A DNA stretch of 64,000 nucleotides, from NCBI RefSeq assembly GCF_002723995.1, contig NZ_BEWP01000006.1, positions 163,436 to 227,435 on the forward strand, read 5' to 3'. The notes beneath the pieces were generated by a model. That model saw nothing but the letters and a program-made list of their open reading frames with translations, was not told the origin of the DNA and did not search any database. Source of the DNA: Gluconobacter kondonii (GTDB lineage Bacteria > Pseudomonadota > Alphaproteobacteria > Acetobacterales > Acetobacteraceae). The translations under genes and the position numbers were made by a program. Numbering within the stretch: position 1 is the stretch's first letter; every line of letters starts with the position of its first letter. Below, one piece after another: positions 8,649 to 19,245 of the stretch.

Positions 8649-9975
8649 TGGCCACGTCTTCCTCTTGCGTTTTCGCTTCCGTTACGACGCGTTCGAGAAC
8701 GCAGGCGAAGAATCCGTCCGTGCTATCCCGCAACGGCGTCAGCGAGAACTGGGCCTTGCTCCGCAGCTCGGCGGGCAGAAGTTCGGACATCTGCTCCTTC
8801 GGCAGGCGTCTGAAGTCATCGCGACGCTTGAGGAAGGCGTCGATCTGTTGGCCGTTCTCACAGGCCAGAAGCGAGCACGTCGCATAGATCATACGTCCGC
8901 CTGGCTTCACCAAAGATGCTGCACGATCAAGGATCTGCGCCTGTTTGATGACGAGTTCCTGAATGTCTTCGGGCGTCAGGCGCAGACGTGCATCCGGGTT
9001 GCGCCGCCATGTCCCGGTTCCCGAGCAAGGCGCATCGACAAGCACGCGATCAAAGCTGCCAGCCCGACGCTTCGCCCATTTGTCTCCGGATACGAGAAGG
9101 TGCCGTTCTACGTTATGAACGCCTGCACGACGCAGCCGCTTGACCGCCCCATCCAGACGTTTTTCATGCACGTCACAGGCCACGATATGTCCACGGTTTT
9201 CCATGGTCATCGCCAGTGCCAGCGTTTTACCGCCTGCCCCAGCGCAATAATCCAGAACTCGGTGCTCACCACGCGCATCGGCGGCCGCGACCACAAGCTG
9301 ACTGCCTTCGTCCTGAATTTCAACCAGACCGTCTTTAAAGGCTTGTGTTGCCGTGACGGGCTGGCGCCCATCAAGACGCAGACCCCACGGAGACAGTTTC
9401 GTCATTTCTGCCGGAAGCGATTCGCGACGCAGTTCCCGCGCGGCCTGCTCGCGGCTTCCCTTGAGCAGGTTGACGCGAAGGTCGAGCGTCGGCGTACCCA
9501 ACATCGCTTCCATTTCGTCTGGCAGCCGGTTGCCAAACGTTTCCCGGAGCGCGCTGTCCAGCCAGTCCGGGTATTCAAGCCGCACGGCCAACGGCTGCTT
9601 CTGGGTGGAAAGTTCTTTTCCCTCCAAGCCCTTGAGGGCCACATCCTCACGGGAGGTCAGAGGGTTCTGCGCGTAACGCTCCCCGGAGAAAAGCCGACGG
9701 ACATTCTCCATCGTCTCTCCGCCAAGCAGGAGCGATGCCGCACAGATCAGTCGTGGGGAAATATCGCCGGAAATATCTCTGAGATTCCATTGCAGCCGTC
9801 TCCAGCCACGCAGGACATCCCAGACGATCGTGGAAATGGCCCGACGGTCTCCGCCACCAATATAACGGCGTTCGCGGAAAAAGGCGTTGGCTGTGGCGTC
9901 GGCGGGACGGCGGGGCGCATTCTGGATCGCACAGAGCAGATCGATGGCGCCTGAAAGACGGGCTGCGGGGGTCAT
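8614..9975 (-). CDS. rsmB: RsmB/NOP-family rRNA (cytosine-C5) methyltransferase
   Basis: This 453-residue protein has an N-terminal NusB-like helical domain (1-150) and a SAM-dependent methyltransferase domain (from about 200). Both catalytic cysteines of the family are present: Cys317 in motif IV DAPCSGTGTW and Cys367 in motif VI YATCSLLACEN. The SAM loop is DYCAGAGGKTLA (242-253). RsmB methylates C967 of 16S rRNA in E. coli; several paralogous NOP-family enzymes exist in alphaproteobacteria, so the exact target base is inferred. It lies 56 bp downstream of guaB and is probably co-transcribed with it. Confidence 0.88.
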   Translation of the reverse strand: MTPAARLSGAIDLLCAIQNAPRRPADATANAFFRERRYIGGGDRRAISTIVWDVLRGWRRLQWNLRDISGDISPRLICAASLLLGGETMENVRRLFSGERYAQNPLTSREDVALKGLEGKELSTQKQPLAVRLEYPDWLDSALRETFGNRLPDEMEAMLGTPTLDLRVNLLKGSREQAARELRRESLPAEMTKLSPWGLRLDGRQPVTATQAFKDGLVEIQDEGSQLVVAAADARGEHRVLDYCAGAGGKTLALAMTMENRGHIVACDVHEKRLDGAVKRLRRAGVHNVERHLLVSGDKWAKRRAGSFDRVLVDAPCSGTGTWRRNPDARLRLTPEDIQELVIKQAQILDRAASLVKPGGRMIYATCSLLACENGQQIDAFLKRRDDFRRLPKEQMSELLPAELRSKAQFSLTPLRDSTDGFFACVLERVVTEAKTQEEDVAITLPVTEDPST

Positions 9976-10031
9976 AGCGCCCCCGTAGCCCGTTTAGCCT
10001 CTCAATGCGAGAGACTTTGATGCAGGGAGGT

Positions 10032-11546
<1,515 letters not shown>

Positions 11547-11678
11547 TCATGCGTCGTGAAAGACGCGATGTGTGTGAACCGGAGGCCAGAAGGCCGACCG
11601 GCCGTTGGCGGGTCCTCATAGAGCACTTTACCCCCCGAGGGGAAGTCTCTTTTTTGCGGTATTTTCTGAGGGTTTTCT

Positions 11679-11752
11679 TGGCTGGGAGACCTGGATTCGA
11701 ACCAGGGCTGACCGGGTCAGAGCCGGTAGTTCTACCGCTAAACTATCTCCCA
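11679..11752 (-). tRNA. tRNA-Gln (anticodon CUG), CCA encoded
   Basis: Read on the minus strand, the acceptor TGGGAGA pairs with TCTCCCA, the discriminator is G and CCA is encoded. The anticodon stem ACCGG/CCGGT encloses loop CTCTGAC, giving anticodon CTG (positions 11718-11720), and the T arm is CCTGG-TTCGAAT-CCAGG. Length is 74 nt. It lies between guaB and ppx and is transcribed away from ppx. Confidence 0.95.
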
Positions 11753-11909
11753 AGCGGTGAGAGGGTGTTTATCAACCGACCCCGTGGGGCGCAAGAGCGA
11801 TCAGGACATTTTTTTGAAAAAACACATATTTTTCTTGCGAGCAGGGTCCCCCGGGCGCCATGCTGCTTTTCCAAGGTCCCAGATCACGGGCAAGCGGGAG
11901 CCGAAATAC

Positions 11910-13031
11910 ATGATGAGGTACGGAACGGATCACAACCTGTCAGGCCCGATGCCTGTTCATGCGTCTGCAAGACGTACGGGTCCGTTCTTTGGCGCCATTG
12001 ATCTTGGTACCAATAACTGCCGCCTCATGATTGCTGCGGGAACGCCGACCGGTTTTCGCGTCGTGGACAGTTTCAACCGGTCTGTCCGACTTGGGGAAGG
12101 TCTGCGTGCCAGCGGGCGGCTTGCTGAAGATTCCATGAAGCGCGCGCTCGATGCCCTGCGGGTCTGTGCGGAGCGTATGAGGCAGTGGCCTCTGGTCCAT
12201 GTTCGTGCGGTTGCGACGGAAGCTTGTCGTCAGGCTGTCAATGGGCGCGAGTTTCTGGCGCGTGTTCAGCATGAGACGGGTCTGACGATCGACATTATCA
12301 CGGCCCGTGAAGAAGCGGAGCTGGCTCTTGAGAGTTGTTCTCCCCTTTTCCGTCAGCCGGAACATCGACCCGTTCGCGCCGATCGGGGCGTTCTTTTCGA
12401 TATCGGCGGTGGGTCCACTGAAGTCGCATGGGTGCGGATTGACCCCGAACGGCAGACGCAGACACTCATTGGCACGACGAGTGTTCCTGTTGGCGTGATT
12501 ACGCTTCAGGAAATGTTCGGTGAAGGTCATGGCCCTTCTTATGAGACGATGGTCAGCCATGTTCAGGAGTATCTGAATGGCTTTGAGAACGTACATCGCA
12601 TCCGGCGTGAGGTTACGCACGGAAAGACGCGTCTGATCGGGACGTCTGGAACCGTAACAACTCTGGCCGGAGTGGCCCTCTCCCTGCCCCGCTATAATCG
12701 TGCGGCGATTGATGGACTGACGCTTCCGGGGTCGAGCATGGTGGATGCTATTGGAAGTTTGCGGCGTCTCAACAATGAAGAACTGGCGGATCATCCCTGC
12801 GTGGGATCTGAGCGCATGAAGTTCGTCTTGCCGGGCTGCGCAATCTTCGAAGCCATCCATCGTTTATGGCCGGTCGAAGACGTCACGATTGCAGACCGGG
12901 GGTTGCGCGATGGGATGTTGCTGCGTATGGCCCGCGATCATGGTCAGCGTTCCGGCAAGGGACGTCACACGACCAGTCGTCATGCCACGCCCCGTTCAAG
13001 GGGCCCATTCGGGACATATGCCACACTATGA
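11910..13031 (+). CDS. ppx: exopolyphosphatase / guanosine pentaphosphate phosphatase (Ppx/GppA) family
   Basis: Ppx/GppA proteins release phosphate from polyphosphate or convert pppGpp to ppGpp. The 373-residue protein shows the ASKHA-type phosphate-1 loop GAIDLGTNNCRLMIA (about 28-42), the catalytic Glu region TAREEAELA, the phosphate-2 loop VLFDIGGGSTEVAWV, and the adenosine-like segment RLIGTSGTVTTLAG. It is the short form lacking a C-terminal HD domain. The start at 11910 is preceded by GGGAG at 9 nt; the preceding in-frame codons have atypical sequence. The stop overlaps the rlmE start as ATGA, so the two genes are translationally coupled, a pairing common in alphaproteobacteria. Confidence 0.9.
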   Translation: MMRYGTDHNLSGPMPVHASARRTGPFFGAIDLGTNNCRLMIAAGTPTGFRVVDSFNRSVRLGEGLRASGRLAEDSMKRALDALRVCAERMRQWPLVHVRAVATEACRQAVNGREFLARVQHETGLTIDIITAREEAELALESCSPLFRQPEHRPVRADRGVLFDIGGGSTEVAWVRIDPERQTQTLIGTTSVPVGVITLQEMFGEGHGPSYETMVSHVQEYLNGFENVHRIRREVTHGKTRLIGTSGTVTTLAGVALSLPRYNRAAIDGLTLPGSSMVDAIGSLRRLNNEELADHPCVGSERMKFVLPGCAIFEAIHRLWPVEDVTIADRGLRDGMLLRMARDHGQRSGKGRHTTSRHATPRSRGPFGTYATL

Positions 13032-13834
13032 AGCCGCCAAGATCCCGTTCCGGTTCCAGTAAGGATACGGGACCGAAGCGTATTCCGGGAAAGGCTCTGA
13101 AAAGTGCCTCCAATCCCGGTGAAAACGACGCAACACGTGATTCCGCAACGTCAAAAACGGCTCGCAACAAGACCGTTTCGCTCAAAACGGCCCGTGGACG
13201 GACGACGGCCCAGCAGCGCTGGCTGAACCGTCAGCTCAACGATCCCTATGTCGCGGCAGCCCGCAAGCAGGGTTGGCGGTCTCGTGCGGCTTTCAAGCTG
13301 ATTGAGATCGACGACCGCTTCAAGCTGATTGAAGAAGGAACCCGCATCATCGATCTGGGTGCTGCTCCGGGCGGCTGGACGCAGGTTGCGGTCAAGCGGG
13401 GGGCAAAGCATGTGGTCGGGCTTGATCTGCTTCCGGTTGATCCTGTTGCCGGAGCAGAGATCATTGAGGGAGACTTCACGGATCCCGAGATGCCTGATCG
13501 GCTGAAAGAGATGCTGGGCGGTCCTGCTGATCTGGTCATGTCCGACATGGCGCCCAACACGACTGGTCATGCTGCGACAGATCATATGCGGATCATGGGC
13601 CTTGCAGAGGGCGCGTTGGATTTTGCGTTTCAGGTTCTGGCCGAAGGTGGCAGCTTTATCGCCAAGGTTTTTCAGGGCGGTTCGGAAAAAGACATGCTGG
13701 CGACAATGAAAACTGCCTTTGCCAGTGTAAGGCATGTCAAACCCCCTGCCTCGCGCAAGGAATCAAGCGAGCTTTATGTTGTGGCAACGGGGTTTCGTCC
13801 TGAACGCCTGACAGGCGTGACCGACCCTTCCTGA
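13028..13834 (+). CDS. rlmE: 23S rRNA (uridine-2'-O)-methyltransferase RlmE (FtsJ/RrmJ)
   Basis: RlmE methylates U2552 of 23S rRNA in the assembled 50S subunit. The 268-residue protein has a basic N-terminal extension of about 65 residues (Lys/Arg/Ser-rich), then the catalytic core: Lys in RSRAAFKLIEID, SAM loop IIDLGAAPGGWTQVA, Asp in MSDMAPNTTGH, Lys in GGSFIAKVFQGG and the C-terminal Glu of ESSELYVVATGF, matching the K-D-K-E tetrad of the family. The ATG overlaps the ppx stop by 4 bp (ATGA). A perfect hairpin terminator follows 18 bp after the stop. Confidence 0.95.
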   Translation: MKPPRSRSGSSKDTGPKRIPGKALKSASNPGENDATRDSATSKTARNKTVSLKTARGRTTAQQRWLNRQLNDPYVAAARKQGWRSRAAFKLIEIDDRFKLIEEGTRIIDLGAAPGGWTQVAVKRGAKHVVGLDLLPVDPVAGAEIIEGDFTDPEMPDRLKEMLGGPADLVMSDMAPNTTGHAATDHMRIMGLAEGALDFAFQVLAEGGSFIAKVFQGGSEKDMLATMKTAFASVRHVKPPASRKESSELYVVATGFRPERLTGVTDPS

Positions 13835-13852
13835 TGGCCGGAGCAGGAATGA

Positions 13853-13880
13853 GAAAAGGGAGGTATTTGCCTCCCTTTTC
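13853..13880 (+). terminator. intrinsic terminator after ppx-rlmE
   Basis: The 11-bp perfect stem GAAAAGGGAGG / CCTCCCTTTTC surrounds a 6-base loop, ending in a TTTTC run. It lies between rlmE and the symporter gene on the same strand and ends the ppx-rlmE transcript. Confidence 0.85.
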
Positions 13881-13917
13881 TTACGGGAACACTATTCCGA
13901 AAAAGCAATAATTTCTG

Positions 13918-15279
13918 ATGACTGCAAGCCTGTTTGTTATTCTCCTGTATCTCTGCCTGCTGCCCGTCATTTCGATTACGCTGGCCCGCCAGCCGCGCAA
14001 GGATCTTCCTCCCTGGGCGATCTGTCTTTCCCTTGTCGCGACCGAAACATCTACCCTGACCATCGTCAGCGTTCCGGGGGTTGCTTACCTTAAAGGGTAT
14101 GTTTTCGTTGGTCTGGCTGCGGGTTATCTCGTCGGACGTATCGCGGTTGCGATCTGGTTCCTGCCGTTACACGAACGCGGTGCAACGTCGATCTATCGCT
14201 ATATCGGTCAGAGATTTGGCACAAAACTTCAGAAAGTTCTTTCAGGAACATTCCTTGCAACCCGTCTCGTTGCCGAAGGTGTTCGGCTTTACGCTGGAAT
14301 GCTTCCCGTATCGATGCTGTTTGTCAGCATGGGCTACGCCGTCCCAGATCTGCTTCTGTTAGTTCTGATTGTTTTGTTGACGCTGGCTTATACCGTGGCA
14401 GGTGGGTTGAGGGCGGTTGTCTGGTCTGACAGCCTGCAACTGGGACTTTATCTGGGCGGGAGCATCGCCTGTCTGGCCGTGATCTGGTCTCGTGCAGGCG
14501 TGGCACCCTTTTACTGGGCGCCTGTTTTCAGCCATGGGATGCCACCTTTTACGGATCCGTTTTCCATAGCTGGTGCTGTGATCGGAGGAGCTATTCTGGC
14601 TCTGGCATCGCATGGGACAGACCAGTTGATGCTGCAACGCTGTCTTGCGGCAAAAACACTGAACGGCGCACGGGCTGCCATGATCGGCAGTGTCTTTATC
14701 GTGGGGCTGCTGTTCGCTCTGCTATCATGCATCGGGGTTGCGTTGCGTGATCTCATGCCGGGTCAGGGTGCGAGGCCGGACGCTCTGTTTCCGCAGTTCA
14801 TCCTGACGCTGCCTCCTGTTCTGAGCGGTTTGCTGGTTGCGGGTATCCTGGCTGCGACCATGGGATCTCTGTCGAGCGCGATGAATGCCATGGCGGCTGC
14901 GACCAAGGCCGATTTCCTGTCGCACGCGAAATTTTCCCTGCGGGGTCTGACGGTTATCTGGGCCGGCCTTCTTGTACTGACCGCGTTGCTGTTTTCGCGG
15001 CCCAATGGATCGGCAGTCGTTTTTGGACTTTCCATTGCATCCTACAGCTATGGTGCGACGCTTGGGGTATTCCTGTTGGCGATGATCGGTCGCTCGCGGG
15101 ATGAGAAGGCGGCAATTTTCGGCTTTGTCTCGGCGGTTGGCGCGCTGGGTCTCATGTCTTTCGTCAGGATCGAAGGACATGCCATCGCTTTTCCCTGGCT
15201 CGTTCCTGCGGGAGTGACGGCCACTTTCGCTGGAGCGAAGGTGTTTTCAGGTCTGCGGCGGATTGGCCTGAAGAAATGA
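13918..15279 (+). CDS. sodium:solute symporter (SSS) family transporter
   Basis: A 453-residue integral membrane protein with about 13 hydrophobic segments. The first helix is at the N-terminus, then the conserved SSS segment ETSTLTIVSVPGVAY (about 44-58) and GRIAVAIWFLPL. The Na2-site-like region is around ILAATMGSLSSAMNAMAAATKADF. It imports an organic solute with Na+ across the inner membrane; the substrate is not evident. The ribosome site before the ATG is poor. Its last 33 bp overlap the 3' end of hpnG on the opposite strand. Confidence 0.85.
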   Translation: MTASLFVILLYLCLLPVISITLARQPRKDLPPWAICLSLVATETSTLTIVSVPGVAYLKGYVFVGLAAGYLVGRIAVAIWFLPLHERGATSIYRYIGQRFGTKLQKVLSGTFLATRLVAEGVRLYAGMLPVSMLFVSMGYAVPDLLLLVLIVLLTLAYTVAGGLRAVVWSDSLQLGLYLGGSIACLAVIWSRAGVAPFYWAPVFSHGMPPFTDPFSIAGAVIGGAILALASHGTDQLMLQRCLAAKTLNGARAAMIGSVFIVGLLFALLSCIGVALRDLMPGQGARPDALFPQFILTLPPVLSGLLVAGILAATMGSLSSAMNAMAAATKADFLSHAKFSLRGLTVIWAGLLVLTALLFSRPNGSAVVFGLSIASYSYGATLGVFLLAMIGRSRDEKAAIFGFVSAVGALGLMSFVRIEGHAIAFPWLVPAGVTATFAGAKVFSGLRRIGLKK

Positions 15280-15879
15280 TGCCATCGCGCGCTGCGCGAG
15301 GGCCGCTTCTTTGCCGAGGCGGATCAAACCGCCGATCTGCAACGGATGCCGGACAAGCGAGCCGATCAGTCCGGGGATATACACCGCACCTTCCTTGACG
15401 CTGGTCTTCACAGCGGGAGGCAGGTCCTGTGTGGCGTCGTCGCAAACAACCCTGAGGACGGCAAACGGAAGGCCGCTCTGTGCCACGACGCCGCTTTCCA
15501 TATCCACTGCAAGACAGTGCGTTTCGGTAAAATAGCGTGCCTTTTCAGAGGCGAATTCAACCAGCGCATCGCTATGCAGAATGCCGCCCCGGCGTGCGAA
15601 GGCAGAGCCAAACATTTGGCTCAGAGCGGGATCGCAGGGAATATTTCGGTTCTCATGATGCACATGATCGGCCACGATGACCGTACCGGGAGGCGCTTCT
15701 GGCGAAAGACTTCCCGCACAGCCGAAAGACAGGAGTTCTGTAACGCCCGCGCGAAGCAGGCGCTCTACGCCCTGTCGTGCGCCCTCAGGCGTCGCATGGC
15801 TAAGGGCAAGAGGAGCATCCGGCAGAAAACGCCGGATCAGACGGGCTTCCTGTTTCAGGCCTGCGAGAATGCCCAGCAT
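15247..15879 (-). CDS. hpnG: HpnG, hopanoid-associated phosphorylase (adenosylhopane nucleosidase)
   Basis: HpnG removes adenine from adenosylhopane to give (phospho)ribosylhopane, a step to bacteriohopanetetrol and related lipids. The 210-residue protein resembles nucleoside phosphorylase/MTA nucleosidases: ELLSFGCAGSLSP, the ribose-binding LAVDMESGVVAQ, and the catalytic Asp region VVCDDATQDLP. Its ATG shares one base with the shc stop (TGATG), so the two are translationally coupled, and its place after shc is the standard hpn order. The partner radical-SAM enzyme HpnH is not in this window. Confidence 0.92.
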   Translation of the reverse strand: MLGILAGLKQEARLIRRFLPDAPLALSHATPEGARQGVERLLRAGVTELLSFGCAGSLSPEAPPGTVIVADHVHHENRNIPCDPALSQMFGSAFARRGGILHSDALVEFASEKARYFTETHCLAVDMESGVVAQSGLPFAVLRVVCDDATQDLPPAVKTSVKEGAVYIPGLIGSLVRHPLQIGGLIRLGKEAALAQRAMASFLQANPPQT

Positions 15880-17834
15880 CAGAACCCGTACTCCACCTTG
15901 CCGCTGTTACTTGCGCCGAGGTTACGGTAGCGGGCCAGTGCGGTCAGCGGGAAGAACTGCTTATAGCCGTGGTAGCGCAGGTAAAAGACTTTCGGGAAAC
16001 CAACGGCATTATAGGCGTCTTCCTGCCACTCCCCCTTGTCGTTCTGTTGAGTGACCAGATACGCAACACCGCGCTTGACGGCGTCGCTCTCGCGGCGCCC
16101 GACGGCCATGAGGGCCAGAACAGCCCAGGCCGTCTGGGAGGGCAGACTCTTGTTGTATTCGCCCGCAGTGCCCCCTTCATAGGTCGCACAGTCTTCACCC
16201 CAGCCGCCATCAGGACGCTGGACGCCTTCGAGCCAGTTTACAGCGCGCAAAACCATCGGATCGTCATGCGGCACACCAGCGACGTTCAGCGCGCACAGGA
16301 CAGACCATGTGCCATAGATGTAGTTGGTGCCCCAACGACCGAACCAGCTGCCTTCCGGCTCCTGCTCGGAGCGCAGATACTCCAGTGCCTTGAGAATGAC
16401 AGGACGGTCGTCCGGATCGCCAAGCTGGGCCAGAAAAGAAATGCAGCGGGCCGAAACGTCGGCCGTCGGCGGGTCCAGAAGCGCGCCATGATCAGAGAAC
16501 GGGATGTGGTTGAGCAGTTCGAGATCGTTGTCGATATCGAACGCACCCCAGCCACCATTGGTGCTCTGCATGCCAATGATCCATTCCCGCGCACGTGCGA
16601 TCGCCTCGCGGCTGCCTTCGGGATCAACACGATGCAGCAGCATTCCGACGACGGCGGTATCATCGACGTCCGGGTAGTAGTCATTTTCGTACTGGAACGC
16701 CCAGCCACCAGGACGCAGGTCCGGTGTGTTGATGGCCCAGTCGCCCTTGACGTTCAGGATCTGGCGTTCCCGAAGCCATTCGGCGCTCTTTTTCAGGGAA
16801 GCGAGCGTTTCTTCATGCTTGGTGCCAGCGGGGCCAGAAGCGGCTTCGATCATCGCAAGACCGGACAGGCCGGTATCCCAAACCGGCGAGACGCAGGGCT
16901 GGCAATAAATTTCGTCGCCATGATCCACCAGCAGGTCCTGCACGGCCTCCCATGCGGTTTGGGCGCGTGGGTCGCTATCGGGGACGCCCTGCGCGCGATA
17001 CATCATCACGACATTCGCCATCGCGGGATAGATGGCACCCAGCCCTCCCCTGCTCAGACGCGGCTCGATGAAATCGCTAGCGGCTTTCAGGGCTTTGTTG
17101 TGCACGCTCTGTGGAATGAGCGGCAGGACGGGGCGCAGGGCGGAATCAAGATGTTTGAAAAACCGCCCCCAGACCGAGCGGTACGGGCCGCGGATCCAGT
17201 CTGTGACTTCGGAAGGCGGTTTGACGAAGAGTTCCTGCACATGGATGCCATGCGGATTGATGGCTTTGGGACGAAGCGCATTGAGGATCAGCAGCGGTGC
17301 GATCACAGCCCGGGACCAGTAGGACATGTTCCAGACCGAGAAGAACGCCTTGCGTGGCAGGAGCATCAGCTCAACGGGCATGACAGGCGTTGCATTCCAG
17401 GGGACCTCCCCGAACAAGGCAAGCTGGATCCGCGTGAACACGTTGGTGCGTGCGGCTCCGCCGTGATCGAGAATGGCCTCTCGGGCAATACGCATGTGGG
17501 GCGCATTGATGTCATCCCCGATCGCTTTGAGCGCGAAGTAAGCTTTTACGCTCGCCGATAGATCGAAGCCGCCATCGTGATAGAGTGGCCACCCCCCGTG
17601 TTCGCCTTGAATCCGGCGCAGATAGACGCCGATCTTGGTCTGTTTTTCCGGATCGATCCGGTCGAGATAGTGTTCGAGCAGGACATATTCTGCTGGGATC
17701 GTCGCATCTGCTTCGAGTTCGTAAACCCAGTGACCGTCTGATTTCTGTTTCCCGCCCAGCGCGTCCTGTGCGCTTTCGATGGCATGGTTGATCTCATCGG
17801 GTTCGACCGATTGACGGGACAAGGTTTCGCTCAC
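15879..17834 (-). CDS. shc: squalene-hopene cyclase
   Basis: Shc (HpnF) cyclises squalene to hopene/hopanol at the inner membrane. The protonating DxDD motif is present as DVDDTAVVG (about residues 389-397), and several QW repeats (QSTNGGWGAFD, GVQRPDGGWGEDC, QNDKGEWQEDA) stabilise the alpha/alpha-barrels. The start was set at the GTG at 17832-17834 because a near-perfect AAGGAGG lies just upstream; this gives 651 residues, the usual size. An ATG 13 codons upstream (17873) is in frame but lacks such a site. It follows hpnE after about 112 bp and is coupled to hpnG. Confidence 0.96.
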   Translation of the reverse strand: MSETLSRQSVEPDEINHAIESAQDALGGKQKSDGHWVYELEADATIPAEYVLLEHYLDRIDPEKQTKIGVYLRRIQGEHGGWPLYHDGGFDLSASVKAYFALKAIGDDINAPHMRIAREAILDHGGAARTNVFTRIQLALFGEVPWNATPVMPVELMLLPRKAFFSVWNMSYWSRAVIAPLLILNALRPKAINPHGIHVQELFVKPPSEVTDWIRGPYRSVWGRFFKHLDSALRPVLPLIPQSVHNKALKAASDFIEPRLSRGGLGAIYPAMANVVMMYRAQGVPDSDPRAQTAWEAVQDLLVDHGDEIYCQPCVSPVWDTGLSGLAMIEAASGPAGTKHEETLASLKKSAEWLRERQILNVKGDWAINTPDLRPGGWAFQYENDYYPDVDDTAVVGMLLHRVDPEGSREAIARAREWIIGMQSTNGGWGAFDIDNDLELLNHIPFSDHGALLDPPTADVSARCISFLAQLGDPDDRPVILKALEYLRSEQEPEGSWFGRWGTNYIYGTWSVLCALNVAGVPHDDPMVLRAVNWLEGVQRPDGGWGEDCATYEGGTAGEYNKSLPSQTAWAVLALMAVGRRESDAVKRGVAYLVTQQNDKGEWQEDAYNAVGFPKVFYLRYHGYKQFFPLTALARYRNLGASNSGKVEYGF

Positions 17835-17946
17835 GCGATCCTCCTTTTCCAGAATATCAGAATAGATCAGCATTGTTCGGCTCTTCCGACACAGGCAGTC
17901 CTCAAAGGCGGGAGCTGTGTTACAATCATGACAGGACGACCGCTCA

Positions 17947-19242
17947 TCACGATCCTGTGTTTTCTACGGCTGACCGGAAGCCCAGAGCAGCGACGGCCTG
18001 AAGTCCGGACTGGATGGAGCCTTCGATCGTGGAGGGCAGTCCGGTCTCCGTCCAGTCTCCGGCCAGTGCCAGATTGACGAGGTCGGTTCTGGCTCCCGGA
18101 CGCAGGAGGTTCTGTTCCGGCGTTGCAGCAAACGTCGCCCGCTTTTCCCATACCAAACGCGACGGTGGGATGGCGACCGGCAGCGGCTGCGACAGAACGG
18201 GATCGAGCGCACGTCGGATCTCTGACCAGATCGTGGCCAGCAGTTCGTTGTTGCTGCGATCTGCGTAGCGGTTGGCTGCGCTGACGGTCACGGAGAGGAT
18301 ATCCCCTTTCAGGAAGATCCATTCCGAAATGCCCCCGACCAGTCCTACGAAACCGGCCTGCGCCACAACGCCCCGGGCCTGAACTTTTGCAGGCAGACGG
18401 AAATGTGCGTTGGCAATGCTTTCAAAGGCGTCAGGCGCTGTCAGTCCTGGTAGCAGGGACTGTGCTACTGGCCCCGGAACGGCCAGAATGATCTGATCTT
18501 CAGGGCCGAGTTCAATCCGCCCTTCCCCGGTTTCCAATGCCGTGGCGCGACCGTTCTGCTGTTCGATGGCACTCACACGGACGCCTGTGCGCACGTCGCC
18601 ATGAAAGCGTTTGAGATAGGCTATTGCTGGGTCGATCAGGGTTTCGGACAGACCGACGGCTGGAAACCACGGACAGCAGGCCATGCCTCCCTTGGCAAGA
18701 GACTTACGGATCACGTTGCCAAGGAGTTTGGCGCTGCCTGTATGGATGTCTGTATTGAGAACCGAGATGGCGAACGGGATCAGCAGTCTGCGACTCAGTT
18801 GGCCGGAACTGAGGCAGCTCTCTACGGTCGTTCTGTCTCCTGCGCGCAGGAAACGTCCGAGAGAGGCCAGTTCGGACAGTTTCATGCCCGGAACGCGCCG
18901 GCCGCCCGGAAGCGCCCAGAAAGGGAGCTTTCCCTTCGACAGGCGCAGCGTCCAAGCGAGGCTGTCTTCCAGATCGTAATAGGGGAAGATCGGCAGTCCC
19001 GGCCCAGTCAGGGTATGACGCGAACCGATAATGTCCAGATAACGGAAGGTCAGATCGTTCGATGACAGGATCAGATGGTTGCCGTTATCGATCCGGGCGT
19101 CGAGGGAGCGGTCGTGAAAGGAACGCGCCCGGCCGCCGCAGGCCGGGCCTGCTTCGTAAACGGTGACGCGGGCCTGCGCCGCCAGTTCGATTGCGGCGGA
19201 GAGGCCTGCCAGACCACCGCCAATGATGTGGACGTGGCTCAT
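17947..19242 (-). CDS. hpnE: HpnE, FAD-dependent hydroxysqualene dehydroxylase
   Basis: HpnE reduces hydroxysqualene to squalene with FAD, the third step of the HpnCDE route to squalene. The 431-residue protein starts with a dinucleotide-binding motif, HIIGGGLAGLSAAIEL, then YEAGPACGGRARSF, as in phytoene desaturase-like amine oxidases. The C-terminal FAD motif is LALAGDWTETGLPSTIEGSI. It begins 3 bp after the hpnD stop, so the genes form one operon with shc and hpnG. Confidence 0.95.
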   Translation of the reverse strand: MSHVHIIGGGLAGLSAAIELAAQARVTVYEAGPACGGRARSFHDRSLDARIDNGNHLILSSNDLTFRYLDIIGSRHTLTGPGLPIFPYYDLEDSLAWTLRLSKGKLPFWALPGGRRVPGMKLSELASLGRFLRAGDRTTVESCLSSGQLSRRLLIPFAISVLNTDIHTGSAKLLGNVIRKSLAKGGMACCPWFPAVGLSETLIDPAIAYLKRFHGDVRTGVRVSAIEQQNGRATALETGEGRIELGPEDQIILAVPGPVAQSLLPGLTAPDAFESIANAHFRLPAKVQARGVVAQAGFVGLVGGISEWIFLKGDILSVTVSAANRYADRSNNELLATIWSEIRRALDPVLSQPLPVAIPPSRLVWEKRATFAATPEQNLLRPGARTDLVNLALAGDWTETGLPSTIEGSIQSGLQAVAALGFRSAVENTGS

Positions 19243-19245
19243 CGG

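Noticed and set aside
8599..9954. 451-codon plus-strand frame
   Set aside because: It lies almost wholly opposite rsmB, which has all methyltransferase motifs; the plus frame shows no family.
11940..12860. 306-codon minus-strand frame
   Set aside because: It is opposite ppx, which carries both phosphate loops.
15969..17561. 530-codon plus-strand frame
   Set aside because: It is antisense to shc, which has DVDD and QW motifs. Long shadow frames are common in GC-rich coding DNA.
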